Of a stretch of DNA of 64,000 nucleotides, positions 1 through 11,244 are shown piece by piece. The stretch spans positions 9,950-73,949 of the forward strand of contig CAZETS010000019.1 of the NCBI GenBank assembly GCA_964515335.1, read 5' to 3'. The notes below the pieces were generated by a model. It had not been told where the DNA came from and did no database searches. It saw only the letters and a list, made by a program, of their open reading frames with translations. Each line of letters begins with the position of its first letter. Position 1 is the stretch's first letter. The translations under genes were made by a program, and so were the position numbers. This stretch comes from TMED88 sp964515335. Lineage in GTDB: Bacteria > Myxococcota_A > UBA9160 > UBA4427.

Positions 1-348
1 GACATCCAAGGCATCGCGGACGACGCCCTCGAGCGGCTCACCGCCCATCACTGGCCCGGCAACCTGCGCGAGCTCGAGAACGTGATGGAGCGGGCGATGA
101 TCCTCTCGGACGGCGACTGGCTGACGCTCGACTGCCTGCCCCAGAACATCGTGAGCGCCCAGCCCGGGCTCCCGGACGACGCCGCCGCTGACTTCGGATT
201 GAAGGATGCCCGCCGCGCCTTCGAGGCCCGAATGATCCGCCGCGCCCTGCGCGCCACCAACGGCAACCGCACCCACGCGGCCAGGCTCCTCGAAATCAGC
301 CACCGCGCGCTGCTCTACAAGATCAAGGAGTACGGGGTCCGGGACTAG
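1..348 (+). CDS. Sigma54-dependent transcriptional activator, C-terminal part
   Basis: The reading frame is open from the first base, so the gene begins outside the window. The visible 115 residues hold the end of an AAA+ sigma54-activation domain (WPGNLRELENVMERA, the usual sensor-II region) followed by a Fis-type helix-turn-helix (NRTHAARLLEISHRALLYKIKEYG). Proteins of this type are enhancer-binding activators that use ATP to open sigma54 holoenzyme promoters. The receiver or sensor domain and the GAFTGA loop lie outside, so the signal it answers to cannot be stated. It converges on pilR, with about 40 bases between the stops. Confidence 0.9.
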   Translation, partial: DIQGIADDALERLTAHHWPGNLRELENVMERAMILSDGDWLTLDCLPQNIVSAQPGLPDDAAADFGLKDARRAFEARMIRRALRATNGNRTHAARLLEISHRALLYKIKEYGVRD

Positions 349-389
349 GAGCCTGACCGGAGCCGGGCCGCTCCAGTCATGGCAGGACT

Positions 390-1778
390 TCAAGCGGCGT
401 CGTCGGGGGACTCGAGGCCGAGCTTCTCCAGCCGGTAACGGAACGAGCGGAACGAGATGCCGAGCAGCCTCGCCGCCTCCTTCTTCACGCCGCCGGCCAC
501 CCGCAACCCTTCGGCGAGCAGCTTCCGCTCGTAGTCGTCGACGAGGAACTCGAGCTTCACGCCCTCGGGCGGAATACTGGGGCAGCCCACCCGGGGCCGC
601 TCGTCGGTGACCGTCGGAGGCAGCACGTCGACGCCGATGGTCGGCGTCCGCGCCAGCGCCACGGCGCGCTCGACGATGTTCTCGAGCTCGCGCACGTTGC
701 CGGGGAACCCGTAGCCGCTGAGCAGGGCCAGGGCGTCGTCACGGATGCCCTGCATCGGCTTGCCGAGCTCGGCGGAGAACTTGTCGACGAAGTGCTGTGC
801 GAGCAGCGGAATGTCGTCTCTCCGCTCGCGCAGAGCCGGAAGCGCGATCTGGATCACGTTGAGGCGGTAGTAGAGATCCTCACGGAAGCGCCCCGCGGCG
901 ACCTCTTCTTCGAGCCGACGATTGGTAGCCGACACGAGCCGCACGTCGACCCTCTGGTCCGCGGTGCCCCCCACGCGGCGGATCGTCTTCTCCTGGATGA
1001 CACGCAGCAGCTTTACCTGCAGCGCCACCGGCAGCTCGCCCACCTCGTCGAGGAAGAGCGTTCCGCCATCGGCCGTCTCGAACAGCCCTTCCTTGTTCTG
1101 GATCGCCCCGGTGAACGCCCCCTTCACGTGGCCGAAGAGCTCGCTCTCGAGCAGATTTTCGGGAATCGCTCCGCAATTCAGCGCCACGAACGGCTTCTCA
1201 CACCGCTCGCTCTGATCGTGAATGGCCCGGGCCACGAGCTCCTTGCCGGTGCCGCTGTCGCCGGCGATCAGCACGTTGGTCTTGGTGCGCGCCACCTGGC
1301 CGATCAGATCGAAGACGTGCTGCATGGCCTGGCTCGAGCCGATGATGTGGCGGCACTTCGCCTGCGAGCGCAGCTCGGTCTTGAGCCGAACGTTCTCCTT
1401 CGACAGGTCCTTCTTCTCGAGCGCCTTCTCGACGATCAGCCGGATCTCGTCCAGCTTGAAGGGCTTGGTGATGTAGTCGTAGGCGCCTTCCTTCATCGCT
1501 TCGATCGCGCTGTCGGTGCTCGCGAAGGCAGTGATGACGACGACGATCGTCTCGGGCGAAAGGTCGCGTGCGGCGTGCAGAACGTCGAGGCCACTTCCCT
1601 CGGGCATCTGCATGTCTGTGATGACGACGTCGATGTCGTCGTTCTCCAGGCAGAGCACCGCCGACGGCGCGTTGTCCGCGGTCACGACTTCGAAGCCCTC
1701 GCGGCGGAAGAAGATCTCGAGGAACTCCCGCATGCTGCGCTCGTCGTCGACGATGAGAATCTGCGGCCTGTCGCTCAT
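390..1778 (-). CDS. pilR: PilR, NtrC-family response regulator of type IV pilin
   Basis: The 462-residue protein has the full NtrC architecture. A receiver domain (VDDE pocket at 10-13, phospho-acceptor Asp55 in VITDMQMP) is followed by a central AAA+ domain with Walker A GDSGTGKE and an intact sigma54-contact loop GAFTGA, then a C-terminal Fis-type HTH (KKEAARLLGISFRSFRYRLEKLG). The start overlaps the stop of the upstream sensor kinase by 4 bases, so the two are translationally coupled. The neighbourhood of pilS, pilC, pilT and pilB identifies it as PilR, expected to activate a sigma54 promoter ahead of pilA; such a site is present at 27804. The gene assignment rests on domains plus context. 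Confidence 0.93.
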   Translation of the reverse strand: MSDRPQILIVDDERSMREFLEIFFRREGFEVVTADNAPSAVLCLENDDIDVVITDMQMPEGSGLDVLHAARDLSPETIVVVITAFASTDSAIEAMKEGAYDYITKPFKLDEIRLIVEKALEKKDLSKENVRLKTELRSQAKCRHIIGSSQAMQHVFDLIGQVARTKTNVLIAGDSGTGKELVARAIHDQSERCEKPFVALNCGAIPENLLESELFGHVKGAFTGAIQNKEGLFETADGGTLFLDEVGELPVALQVKLLRVIQEKTIRRVGGTADQRVDVRLVSATNRRLEEEVAAGRFREDLYYRLNVIQIALPALRERRDDIPLLAQHFVDKFSAELGKPMQGIRDDALALLSGYGFPGNVRELENIVERAVALARTPTIGVDVLPPTVTDERPRVGCPSIPPEGVKLEFLVDDYERKLLAEGLRVAGGVKKEAARLLGISFRSFRYRLEKLGLESPDDAA

Positions 1779-3523
1779 CCTGGCTCCTGCACTCCCGGCA
1801 GCACGACGTGGATCACCGTGCCCCTGCCAACCTGACTCTCCACCTCGACCCAGCCACCGTGGCTCTCGGCGATCCGGTACACGGTCGCCAGCCCCAACCC
1901 CGTCCCCCGACGTTTGGTCGTGAAGAAGGGCTCGAAGATCCGCTCCGTCAACTCGAGCGACATGCCCGCTCCTGTGTCCGTGACGCTGATCCTGACCCAG
2001 GGCGCTCCGACGGGCGATCGCCCCTGCGCCTCGTTACGGCGGGGAGCTGCCCCTTCTTGAGCTTCGTCGAGGCCGCCCGCCTCGACGCCGAGCACGAGCT
2101 GCCCCCCGTCGGGCATCGCCTCGAGGCCATTCGACGCGAGGTTCCAGAGGATCTGCCGCAGCTGACCGGGATCGGCCAGCACCGAAAGCGTGCGGGAGCC
2201 GGACACCAGCAGCTCTACGTCCGCGGGCATGCCCGCCTCGAGCAGATCGGCCACCTCCTCCAGCACGCTGCGGGCACGGATCTCCTTGAGGTCCGGCGCG
2301 CTCGGACGCGAGTACAGCAGGAAGTCGGTGATCAGGTCGTTGAGACGATCGGTCTCGCGGATCACGATATCCATCAGGCGTCCCGACTCGGGATCGCCCT
2401 CGCCTTCGTGCGTGTCGCGCAGCATCTGGATCGACCCGGAGATCGATGCCAGCGGATTGCGGATCTCATGAGCCATCTTCGCCGCCATCTCGCCAACCGC
2501 TGCCAGGCGCTCCGAGCTTCGCAGGTCGCGCTCCATCGCGACGACGTCCGTCACGTCCTGGAAGATCATCACGTGGCCCTGGGCCTCGCCCTCGGCCCCG
2601 CGCAGGATCGAGGCAGCCACGCCGAGGTGCAGCTCGGCACCGTCTGCATTGCGATGGCGCAGCCTCGCGCGACGCACCGCCGGCCGCTCGTCGGGCTGCT
2701 CACACTCGCTCAGCAGCGCCATCGCCCCGGGGATTATTTCCTCGAGTGATCGTCCCAAAACCGCCGCGGCCGCGAGGCCGGTGATCCGTTCGGCCTCGGG
2801 GTTGAAAGAGGTGATCGCCCCCTCGGCATCGAAGGTCAGCAGGCCGCTCATCAGGCTTCCGACGGTGCGCTGGTGCAGATCGCGCAGCCGCCGCAGATCA
2901 CTCTTGCTCTGGTCGAGGGCGCGCCCGGTGCGCTGCAGCTCGCTGGACAGGAGGCTCGCCAGCACACCGACCAGATAGAGCGCGCCCACGTGGACGGCCC
3001 AGATCGCGACGAGCGCGGCCGCGGGCAGTGCCTCGGGCCCTTCCTCACCCCACCCGTCGATCAACCCGGACCGGGTCGCCAGCAGCAGGCCCCCGTAGGC
3101 GGCGGCGCTCACCGAGGCGCTGATCATCGCCCCGCGGCGCCCGAAGAGCAGCGCACCGTAGAGGGTCACCACGACGTAGAGGAAGGTGAATAAGGACTCA
3201 CGCCCGCCCGAGTAGTGGACCAACGAGGTCACGATCACCACGTCGGTCGCGAGCTGGACAGCCACGAACTGGCGCGGGGACGGCGCCCGGTCGAGCAACA
3301 GCGCCGACACCAACGTGGTCGCGAACGCCGCGGCGACGGTGAGGTAGAGCCCCTGCCGCGCCCCGCTCGGCAGCACACCACCGAGCCCGTCGAGGGCCAG
3401 CGCGATGCCGAAGCTCAGCAACGTGAGCGCGAGGTGCGCGAACACCAGGCGCACGAGTTGCTGGCGCTCGACAGCATCTCCCGCCACCCCCTCTGAGCGG
3501 CCCCTCCCGCTACTCGAGTTCAT
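1775..3523 (-). CDS. pilS: PilS, membrane sensor histidine kinase
   Basis: This is the partner kinase of PilR. The N-terminal roughly 200 residues carry several hydrophobic membrane helices, as in PilS. A PAS domain follows (LMSGLLTFDAEGAITSFNPE), then a HisKA phospho-acceptor box (AKMAHEIRNPLASISGS) and an HATPase domain with N, G1 and G2 boxes (NLASNGLEAMPDGG, DTGAGM, GTGLGLA). I chose the ATG at 3523 (MNSSSGRGRSEG), giving 582 residues. A TTG 39 bases upstream would overlap pilC by 20 bases and is less convincing. PilS homologues sense pilin in the membrane; sensing here is inferred from the family. Confidence 0.92.
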   Translation of the reverse strand: MNSSSGRGRSEGVAGDAVERQQLVRLVFAHLALTLLSFGIALALDGLGGVLPSGARQGLYLTVAAAFATTLVSALLLDRAPSPRQFVAVQLATDVVIVTSLVHYSGGRESLFTFLYVVVTLYGALLFGRRGAMISASVSAAAYGGLLLATRSGLIDGWGEEGPEALPAAALVAIWAVHVGALYLVGVLASLLSSELQRTGRALDQSKSDLRRLRDLHQRTVGSLMSGLLTFDAEGAITSFNPEAERITGLAAAAVLGRSLEEIIPGAMALLSECEQPDERPAVRRARLRHRNADGAELHLGVAASILRGAEGEAQGHVMIFQDVTDVVAMERDLRSSERLAAVGEMAAKMAHEIRNPLASISGSIQMLRDTHEGEGDPESGRLMDIVIRETDRLNDLITDFLLYSRPSAPDLKEIRARSVLEEVADLLEAGMPADVELLVSGSRTLSVLADPGQLRQILWNLASNGLEAMPDGGQLVLGVEAGGLDEAQEGAAPRRNEAQGRSPVGAPWVRISVTDTGAGMSLELTERIFEPFFTTKRRGTGLGLATVYRIAESHGGWVEVESQVGRGTVIHVVLPGVQEPG

Positions 3524-3542
3524 CTTCTGCCCTGCGCCCGCG

Positions 3543-4754
3543 TCAGTTGATGGAATCGGCAATCGTGAAAATGGGGAGGTACATCGCGATCAGGATCGCG
3601 CCGATCGAGCCGCCCATGAAGACCATCATCAACGGCTCGAGCATCGAGGTGAGCGCGCCGACCGCCGTATCGACCTCGTCGTCGTAGAAGTCGGCGATCT
3701 TGCTGAGCATGATCTCCATCGAGCCGGTCTCCTCACCCACGGCGACCATCTGCACCATCATGCCTGGAAAGATCTGCGAGCCGCGCAGCGGCTCGGCGAT
3801 CGTCTTACCCTCGGAGATCGAGGCCCGCGTCTGCTGCAGCTCTTCTTCGATCACCATATTGCCCGCGGTCTTCGCAACGATGTCGAGACCGTCCAGGATC
3901 GGCACGCCGCTCGCGATCATCGTGCCGAGAGTCCGCGTGAAGCGGGCAACCGCCACCTTCTTGATGATGTTGCCGAAGATCGGCAGCTTGAGGGCGATCG
4001 CGTCGGTCCGGTAGCGGAAGGCGATACTCCTCGCTCGAGCCTGGCCGAACGCAGTGAAGAACGCAAAAGCGCCGCCGAACAGGTAGTGGATGTACGCCTG
4101 CAGCCATTCGCTCAGGTCGATGACCATCTGGGTCGGCCCGGGCAGCGTGCCGCCGAAGTCCTGGAACATCTCCTGGAAGACCGGAATCACCTTGACGAGC
4201 AGCAGCACGATGCAGGCAATGGCGATCACGGTGACCGTGGCCGGGTAGACCATGGCGCCGCGGAGCTGCCGCGCCAGCTTGTCCTGCTTCTCGAGCTGGA
4301 CGGCCAGGCGGTTCAAAATGGTGTCCAGGATGCCGCCGATCTCACCGGCCGCGACGAGGTTGACGTAGAGGGCGTCGAAGATCTTCGGGTGCTTGCGCAG
4401 CGACTCGGCAAAGGTCGCGCCCGACTCGACGTCGCCCCTCACCTCCCTGATGGCGCGCTTGAACGTCGGATTCTCCTCCTGGTCGCCCAGGATCTGCAGA
4501 CATTGCACAAGCGGCAGACCCGCATCGACCATCACGGCGAACTGACGCGTGAAGACGACCAGGTCCTTGACCTTCACCTTGGGCTGCAGGAAGGTGAAGA
4601 TCTCGCTGATGTCCTTGGGCTTCTCCTTGACCTTGCTCGGGAGGACGCCCTGGGCGCGCAGCTGGGCCATCACGGCCTCGGAGTTCTTCGCCTCCAGCTC
4701 GCCCTTCTTGCTCGCCCCGTCCCGGGTCTTGCCCTGCCAGATGTAGACACTCAT
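3543..4754 (-). CDS. pilC: PilC, type IV pilus inner-membrane platform protein
   Basis: The 403-residue protein has the duplicated T2SF/GspF fold. Two homologous cytoplasmic helical bundles (around LVVFTRQFAVMVDAGLPLVQ and ARFTRTLGTMIASGVPILDG) are separated and followed by hydrophobic membrane helices (ATVTVIAIACIVLLLVKVIP and the C-terminal MMVFMGGSIGAILIAMYLPI). PilC forms the inner-membrane base on which the PilB and PilT motors act. Length and start (MSVYIWQGKTRDG) match the family. It sits between pilT and pilS in one minus-strand run. Confidence 0.95.
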   Translation of the reverse strand: MSVYIWQGKTRDGASKKGELEAKNSEAVMAQLRAQGVLPSKVKEKPKDISEIFTFLQPKVKVKDLVVFTRQFAVMVDAGLPLVQCLQILGDQEENPTFKRAIREVRGDVESGATFAESLRKHPKIFDALYVNLVAAGEIGGILDTILNRLAVQLEKQDKLARQLRGAMVYPATVTVIAIACIVLLLVKVIPVFQEMFQDFGGTLPGPTQMVIDLSEWLQAYIHYLFGGAFAFFTAFGQARARSIAFRYRTDAIALKLPIFGNIIKKVAVARFTRTLGTMIASGVPILDGLDIVAKTAGNMVIEEELQQTRASISEGKTIAEPLRGSQIFPGMMVQMVAVGEETGSMEIMLSKIADFYDDEVDTAVGALTSMLEPLMMVFMGGSIGAILIAMYLPIFTIADSIN

Positions 4755-4817
4755 GGTCCTGAACTCCCCGCCGGCCGCGCCGGCGACTGCGCCTGGATGC
4801 GCGATTGCCCGGCCGCT

Positions 4818-5918
4818 CTACCGCCCCGTCGGCCTCTGCTGGCCGACCGGCCCGCCGCCCTTCACGACCAACTGCTTCAGCTCCTCGACGTCGGGACTGC
4901 GCCCGATCGCATCGTCCATCGTGACCAGCCGCTTCTGGACGAGCGCGGCCAGGGACTGATTCATCGTCTGCATGCCGAACTTCGACTGGCCGACCTGCAT
5001 GGCCGAGTAGAGTTGATGGATCTTGTCCTCGCGGATCAGGTTGCGGATCGCCGCGTTCGGCACCATCACCTCGATGCCGAGCGCGCGACCCGACCCGTTC
5101 GCCCGAGGCAGAAGCGTCTGGCAGCAGATGCCCTCGAGCACGAAGGAGAGCTGCTGCCGAATCTGTGACTGCTGGTAGGGCGGAAAGACGTCGACGATGC
5201 GGTTGATGGTCTGCACGGCCGAGTTCGTGTGGAGCGTCGCGAACGCCAGGTGGCCGGTCTCGGCGACGCTCAGAGCGGCTTCGATGGTCTCCAGGTCGCG
5301 CAGCTCGCCGATCAGCACGACGTCCGGGTCTTGACGCAGGATGTACTTGAGCGCCTTCTTGAAGCTGTCCGTGTCCGACCCGATCTCGCGCTGATTCACC
5401 ACGCAGCCCTTGTGCGGATGCAGGTACTCGATCGGGTCTTCGATGGTGACGATGTGGTCCGAGCGCTCCTGGTTGATCCGGTCGATCATCGTCGCGAGGC
5501 TGGTCGACTTGCCCGAGCCGGTCGGACCGGTCACCAAGATCAGACCGCGGGGCTTCTTCGACAGCTCCTGCAGGATCGGCGGCAGTCCGAGCTCTTCGAA
5601 CGTCATGATCTTGAAGGGAATCGCACGGAAGGCGCCGGCTACGTTGCCGCGCTGCACGAAGACGTTGCCGCGGAATCGCGAGAGCTTCTGCACGCTGAAC
5701 GAGAGGTCGAGCTCGTTCGTCTCCTCGAACTTGTGCTTCTGGGCGTCGGTCAGCACCGAGTAGCAGAGCTGCTTGGTCTCCTGGGGCGAGAGCGGCGCCA
5801 TCTTGAGCGGACACAGCTTGCCGTCGATCCGCAGCTGGGGCGGCGTCCCCGTCGTGATGTGGAGATCGCTGGCGCCCTTTTCGATCATCGCCTTCAGGAG
5901 TTGATGCATGTTGGCCAT
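4818..5918 (-). CDS. pilT: PilT, type IV pilus retraction ATPase
   Basis: The 366-residue secretion-superfamily hexameric ATPase drives pilus retraction and twitching. It shows the Walker A GPTGSGKSTSL, the Walker B-type region DPDVVLIGELRD, His boxes (GHLAFATLHTN), and the PilT-specific retraction motif AIRNLIRE near the C-terminus, which distinguishes it from PilB. The start is the ATG at 5918 (MANMHQLLKAMIEKGASDLH). The frame stays open further upstream, but that extension is antisense-like sequence within pilB and has no homology character. PilB lies directly upstream. Confidence 0.96.
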   Translation of the reverse strand: MANMHQLLKAMIEKGASDLHITTGTPPQLRIDGKLCPLKMAPLSPQETKQLCYSVLTDAQKHKFEETNELDLSFSVQKLSRFRGNVFVQRGNVAGAFRAIPFKIMTFEELGLPPILQELSKKPRGLILVTGPTGSGKSTSLATMIDRINQERSDHIVTIEDPIEYLHPHKGCVVNQREIGSDTDSFKKALKYILRQDPDVVLIGELRDLETIEAALSVAETGHLAFATLHTNSAVQTINRIVDVFPPYQQSQIRQQLSFVLEGICCQTLLPRANGSGRALGIEVMVPNAAIRNLIREDKIHQLYSAMQVGQSKFGMQTMNQSLAALVQKRLVTMDDAIGRSPDVEELKQLVVKGGGPVGQQRPTGR

Positions 5919-6004
5919 GACGGCTTCGGTCCTTGCTGGGTGGTATGCCTGGGTGGAGCGTCGGTGGATGTGAAGTCGATACGTCCGAAACGGAGCGACG
6001 GCGC

Positions 6005-7777
<1,773 letters not shown>

Positions 7778-7937
7778 GCGCGTGACCGGGCGTCTCCTGC
7801 ACGTCGCAAAAGAAACGCAATCTCGCCGGGTTATCGGCGGGCCATCGGCGGACCTTTACCCGAAGCCAGGCGACGGTTCGGGTGCGCGCAGGCCGGCCGC
7901 CCCGATCGGACGCCGCACGCTCAGTTGCCGTCTACTG

Positions 7938-8060
7938 AGCGCCTGCTGCAGCGGCTAGCGAGCGCCTGCAGCGGTCAGCGAGCGCCTGCAGCGGTCAGCG
8001 AGCGCCTGCGGCGGTCAGCGAGCGCCCGCGGCGGTCAATGAGCGCCCGCGGCGGTCAATG
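7938..8060. repeat. Tandem array of a 20-base GC-rich unit
   Basis: Five consecutive 20-base units (start points 7961, 7981, 8001, 8021 and 8041; consensus AGCGCCTGCRGCGGTCARYG) are preceded by one degenerate 23-base copy at 7938. Each unit contains TCA, a stop codon on the minus strand, and the last copy supplies the stop of the flippase-like gene at 8055. The rest of 7778-7937, upstream of pilB, shows nothing else I can identify, although it must hold the pilB promoter. The unit core resembles that of the array at 11243. Confidence 0.85.
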
Positions 8061-9143
8061 AGAGTGACCGGCGAGCTCGGTGAGGCTGCGCCGGGACGAC
8101 CGCAGGAAGAAGAGCCCCTGCAGGGTGAGGGTCAGCCAGAACACGAACCAGACCAGCACGCCCATCGCCAGCGCGGTGGCCGGATCGACCCCCAATCGCA
8201 CCAGCACGGCCTTGAAGGCCAGCTGATACGGCCCGATGAACCCCGGCGCCGACGGGATGGCGACCGCGACGCCGACGGCCCCGAGCAGGATCCAGCTCGA
8301 GAAGAGGGTGTCGACCGGCGAGCCCAGGTCGACCCCGAAGGCCCAGAAGCCGATCCAGATCGGCGCCGCCGACAGCAGCAGCCAGATCGTCATCGAGTGG
8401 AGCACGATCCAGAACAGGTGCGTGCCGCCCGAGAGCGCCCCCAGCCCCTCCATGAAGCTGCGCAGCAGGCCCTCTATGCGCTCGCGCAGATGCAACGGCA
8501 GCGGAAGCAGTACGACGTGGCTGACACGAATCACGAACTCGGGAGCCATCCGCATCAGGATCAGCACCGCAAGCGGGGCCGCCCCCACCGGCAGGAGCAG
8601 GATCGAGCCCTCGGCGAGTATTCCGCCCACGTCGGAAGAGCGGCCCGCGTAGGCGAGCGCACCGCCGGCCAGCACCAGCACGGCCACTACGTCGAGCACG
8701 CGCTCGAGCACGACGCTGCCGAACACGGCGGAGAACGAGGTGCCGGTGTCCTGCGAGAGCGTCCACGAGCGAACGACCTCGCCGATCCGCAGCGGCAGCA
8801 CATTGTTGACCATGAAGCCGAGGGACTCGGAGCGGAACAGCACCTGCCGCGACATCGGCGCGATCGGATTGGTGAGATGGCGCCACCGCAAGGCGCGGAC
8901 GTACACGCTCGCCGTGTAGAACGGAGCCGAGAAGATCAGCAGCGACCAGAAGTCGGCCCGGCGCATCGCCGTGACGACCTCCGAGACGGGAATCCCGCGC
9001 CCGGCCCACCAGACCGAGACGACCGTGATCGCGAGGCCGAGCCAGATCCGCCAGTCGGTCAGCCGCAAGCCGCCGGCCGGCCCCGCACCGTCGGCGCCGG
9101 CCTCCGTGCCACCGTGGTCGTCATCCGCGGGCCCGACGCTCAC
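8055..9143 (-). CDS. Lysylphosphatidylglycerol synthase-TM-type (UPF0104, flippase-like) membrane protein
   Basis: This 362-residue integral membrane protein has about eight hydrophobic helices. It carries the family hallmarks ALRWRHLTNPI and the ESLGFMVNNVLPLRIGEVVR stretch, then a VLERVLDVVAV helix, typical of the lysylphosphatidylglycerol synthase transmembrane/UPF0104 family (the fold of the MprF flippase half and of AglD). There is no aminoacyl-transferase domain, so lysyl-PG synthesis is not implied; lipid or lipid-linked glycan translocation is only a family-level guess. Its start overlaps the stop of ribF by 4 bases. The C-terminus (ELAGHSH) ends inside the 20-base repeat array. Confidence 0.8.
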   Translation of the reverse strand: MSVGPADDDHGGTEAGADGAGPAGGLRLTDWRIWLGLAITVVSVWWAGRGIPVSEVVTAMRRADFWSLLIFSAPFYTASVYVRALRWRHLTNPIAPMSRQVLFRSESLGFMVNNVLPLRIGEVVRSWTLSQDTGTSFSAVFGSVVLERVLDVVAVLVLAGGALAYAGRSSDVGGILAEGSILLLPVGAAPLAVLILMRMAPEFVIRVSHVVLLPLPLHLRERIEGLLRSFMEGLGALSGGTHLFWIVLHSMTIWLLLSAAPIWIGFWAFGVDLGSPVDTLFSSWILLGAVGVAVAIPSAPGFIGPYQLAFKAVLVRLGVDPATALAMGVLVWFVFWLTLTLQGLFFLRSSRRSLTELAGHSH

Positions 9144-10132
9144 TCGCCCGCCCGCCCGCGCCGAGCGCCCCCGTCCGGCTCCGGCGCGCGCTCGAGCCAG
9201 GCACGCGCGTCCTCGACGTCACGTGCGATCTGCGCGCGAAGGGCGTCGGGGCCGTCGAACTTCTGCTCGCCGCGTAGCTGCGCGAGGAACGACAGGTCGA
9301 TCCGCCGGCCGTAGAGGTCGCCCGCGAAGTCGATCACGTGGGCCTCGGCGACCAGCTCGCCATGCGCTTCGAAGGTGGGACGATTGCCGACGTTCGTCAC
9401 AGCGGGCAGCACGCTGCCGGCAGGCGGGTCGCCCTCGTCGAGGAGGCGCACTCGACACACGTAGACCCCGGCGCCGGGCATCACTTCGTTGCCCGCGGCC
9501 ACGTTCGCCGTGGGGAATCCGAGTTCGCGGCCGCGTTGCAGGCCGCTCACCACGGGACCGCGGATCGAGAACGAACGCCCGAGCAGCGCCGCCGCCTCTT
9601 CGACGTGCCCGTGTCTCAGCAGCTCGCGGATGCGAGTCGAGTTCACGTCGCGGTCGCCCACCGTCACCTCGGGAATGATCGTGACCGAGAAGCCGAGCAG
9701 CGGTCCGGTCTCGGTGAGCAGACGCATCGACCCCTCGCGGTCGCGACCGAAGTGAAAGTCGTAACCGACGTAGACTTCGATGGGCGCGATCCGCCGGTGG
9801 ATGTGGTCGCGGACGAAAACGTCGGGCGGCGTGCGGGCAAAGGCGAGGTCGAACGGCTCGACGATCATCACGTCGAGCCCGACCTCCTCGAGCAGCTCCA
9901 CCTTCTGATCCATCGTCGCGAGCAGATCCGGAGCGCGCTCGGGGTGCAGCAGCTTGCGCGGGTGCGGGTCGAAGGTGTAGAGCACCGCCTCGCCGTCCAC
10001 GGCACGGGCGCGCGCGATGACGGTGTCGAGGATGGCGCGGTGGCCGAGGTGCACCCCGTCGAAGTTGCCGATCGTCAGTATCGGCCGACGCAGTCGGCGC
10101 CCCAGCGCCGCCGTCCCTCGTACCCGCTCCAA
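9140..10132 (-). CDS. ribF: RibF, bifunctional riboflavin kinase / FAD synthetase
   Basis: The protein makes FMN from riboflavin and then FAD. The N-terminal nucleotidyltransferase domain shows TIGNFDGVHLGHRAIL and the FDPHPRKLLHP segment. The C-terminal riboflavin-kinase barrel shows GRELGFPTANVA and TNVGNRPTF. I chose the TTG at 10132, preceded by GGGAG at a 7-base spacing, which gives 330 residues, the normal family length. The frame is open upstream with no homology. The start codon shares bases with a possible start of the divergent permease gene, so the intergenic region is essentially absent. Confidence 0.92.
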   Translation of the reverse strand: MERVRGTAALGRRLRRPILTIGNFDGVHLGHRAILDTVIARARAVDGEAVLYTFDPHPRKLLHPERAPDLLATMDQKVELLEEVGLDVMIVEPFDLAFARTPPDVFVRDHIHRRIAPIEVYVGYDFHFGRDREGSMRLLTETGPLLGFSVTIIPEVTVGDRDVNSTRIRELLRHGHVEEAAALLGRSFSIRGPVVSGLQRGRELGFPTANVAAGNEVMPGAGVYVCRVRLLDEGDPPAGSVLPAVTNVGNRPTFEAHGELVAEAHVIDFAGDLYGRRIDLSFLAQLRGEQKFDGPDALRAQIARDVEDARAWLERAPEPDGGARRGRAGE

Positions 10133-10149
10133 TGCTAGACTCCCGTCCC

Positions 10150-11244
10150 GTGCGCATACTCTCGCGCTACTTCGTGGCGCGCTACATCGGCCTGTTCGCC
10201 GTGATCCTCGTGAGCGGCACGCTGGCGGTCGCGACCGTCGAGGCGATGCTCGGCTTCGAAGATCGGGGCGACCCGGGGCAGCTGCTCGGCTGGATGCTGG
10301 TGCGGATCCCATCCTACTACCTGCGCGACCTCGCCCCCATCTCGGCGTTCTTCGCCGCCTTCTTCACGATCGGGCTCGCGGTGCGCTGGCTCGAGTGGAC
10401 GGCCGTGCAGGCCGCCGGCATTCCGCCCTGGCGGATCGCCCTGCCCCTGCTCGGCGCGGCCCTCGTGCTGTCCGGCGGCACGTTCGCGCTGCGAGAGAGT
10501 CTCGTACCCCGACTGCTCGAGCGACACGAAGCGGCCCGCCAACCGTCCGACGAGGACCTGATCTTCCGCGCCGGCTCGTTCTGGTACCAGAAGGGACACT
10601 CCCTCTACAGCATCGGCTCGGCGGACCGGGCCGCCGGCACCCTGCGGGACGTAGAGGTCTTCGTCCGCACACCCCGCGGCCGACTCGACGCGAGCTACCG
10701 CGCGCACCTGGCCCGGGTGAGGCCCGATGGCTCGTGGCTGCTCGAGAACGCGATCGTGCGCCGCTTTTCGCCCGACGATCCCGGGCGCCCCACCGAGGTA
10801 CACGAACAGCCGGAGCTGGTGCTGACACTCACCGACGACTCGGCGCTGCTGCTCGAGCGGACCGACGCTGCCGCACTGCCGCTCGCGCAGCTGATCGAGT
10901 ACGTCGCCGCGCACCGGCACGACGACCACCCCGGCAGCCGGGCGGCGATCCGCCGTCTCGACATGCTGGCCCACCAGCGCATGAGTGAGCCGTGGCTGGT
11001 GGCGCTGTTCAGCCTGCTGGCCCTGCCCGTTGCGCTGCGCGTGCGCCCGGGCGGCAGCCTGGCCCCGGCCGGCGTGGCCGCGATGGGGGTCCTGGGCGCG
11101 TTCTTCCTCGCCCGCAACCTGGGCCACGGCCTCGCCGTGCGCGAGATCCTGCCGCACGCCGCGACGATCTGGCTCGTGCCGGCGCTCTTCGCCGCAGCCG
11201 CCGCGCTGGCGCTCTGGCCCGGCGCAGCCCTGCGGCCGCGCTGA
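10150..11244 (+). CDS. LptF/LptG-family LPS export permease
   Basis: This is a YjgP/YjgQ-type inner-membrane permease of the LPS transport complex, with N-terminal membrane helices (RILSRYFVARYIGLFAVILV), a large soluble middle domain and three C-terminal hydrophobic helices. Residues such as IPSYYLRDLAPISAFFAAFF are typical. The GTG at 10150 starts the protein at the conserved point (VRILSRYF, 364 residues); an ATG at 10132 adds six residues and coincides with the ribF start. LptF and LptG are normally encoded together, but only one copy is seen here, so I cannot tell which it is. Confidence 0.85.
   Translation: MRILSRYFVARYIGLFAVILVSGTLAVATVEAMLGFEDRGDPGQLLGWMLVRIPSYYLRDLAPISAFFAAFFTIGLAVRWLEWTAVQAAGIPPWRIALPLLGAALVLSGGTFALRESLVPRLLERHEAARQPSDEDLIFRAGSFWYQKGHSLYSIGSADRAAGTLRDVEVFVRTPRGRLDASYRAHLARVRPDGSWLLENAIVRRFSPDDPGRPTEVHEQPELVLTLTDDSALLLERTDAAALPLAQLIEYVAAHRHDDHPGSRAAIRRLDMLAHQRMSEPWLVALFSLLALPVALRVRPGGSLAPAGVAAMGVLGAFFLARNLGHGLAVREILPHAATIWLVPALFAAAAALALWPGAALRPR

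Noticed and set aside
7938..8060. CRISPR array
   Set aside because: The units are directly adjacent with no unique spacers, and no cas genes are in the window.
8055..9143. MprF (lysylphosphatidylglycerol synthase)
   Set aside because: Only the membrane flippase-like half is present; the aminoacyl-transferase domain is missing.
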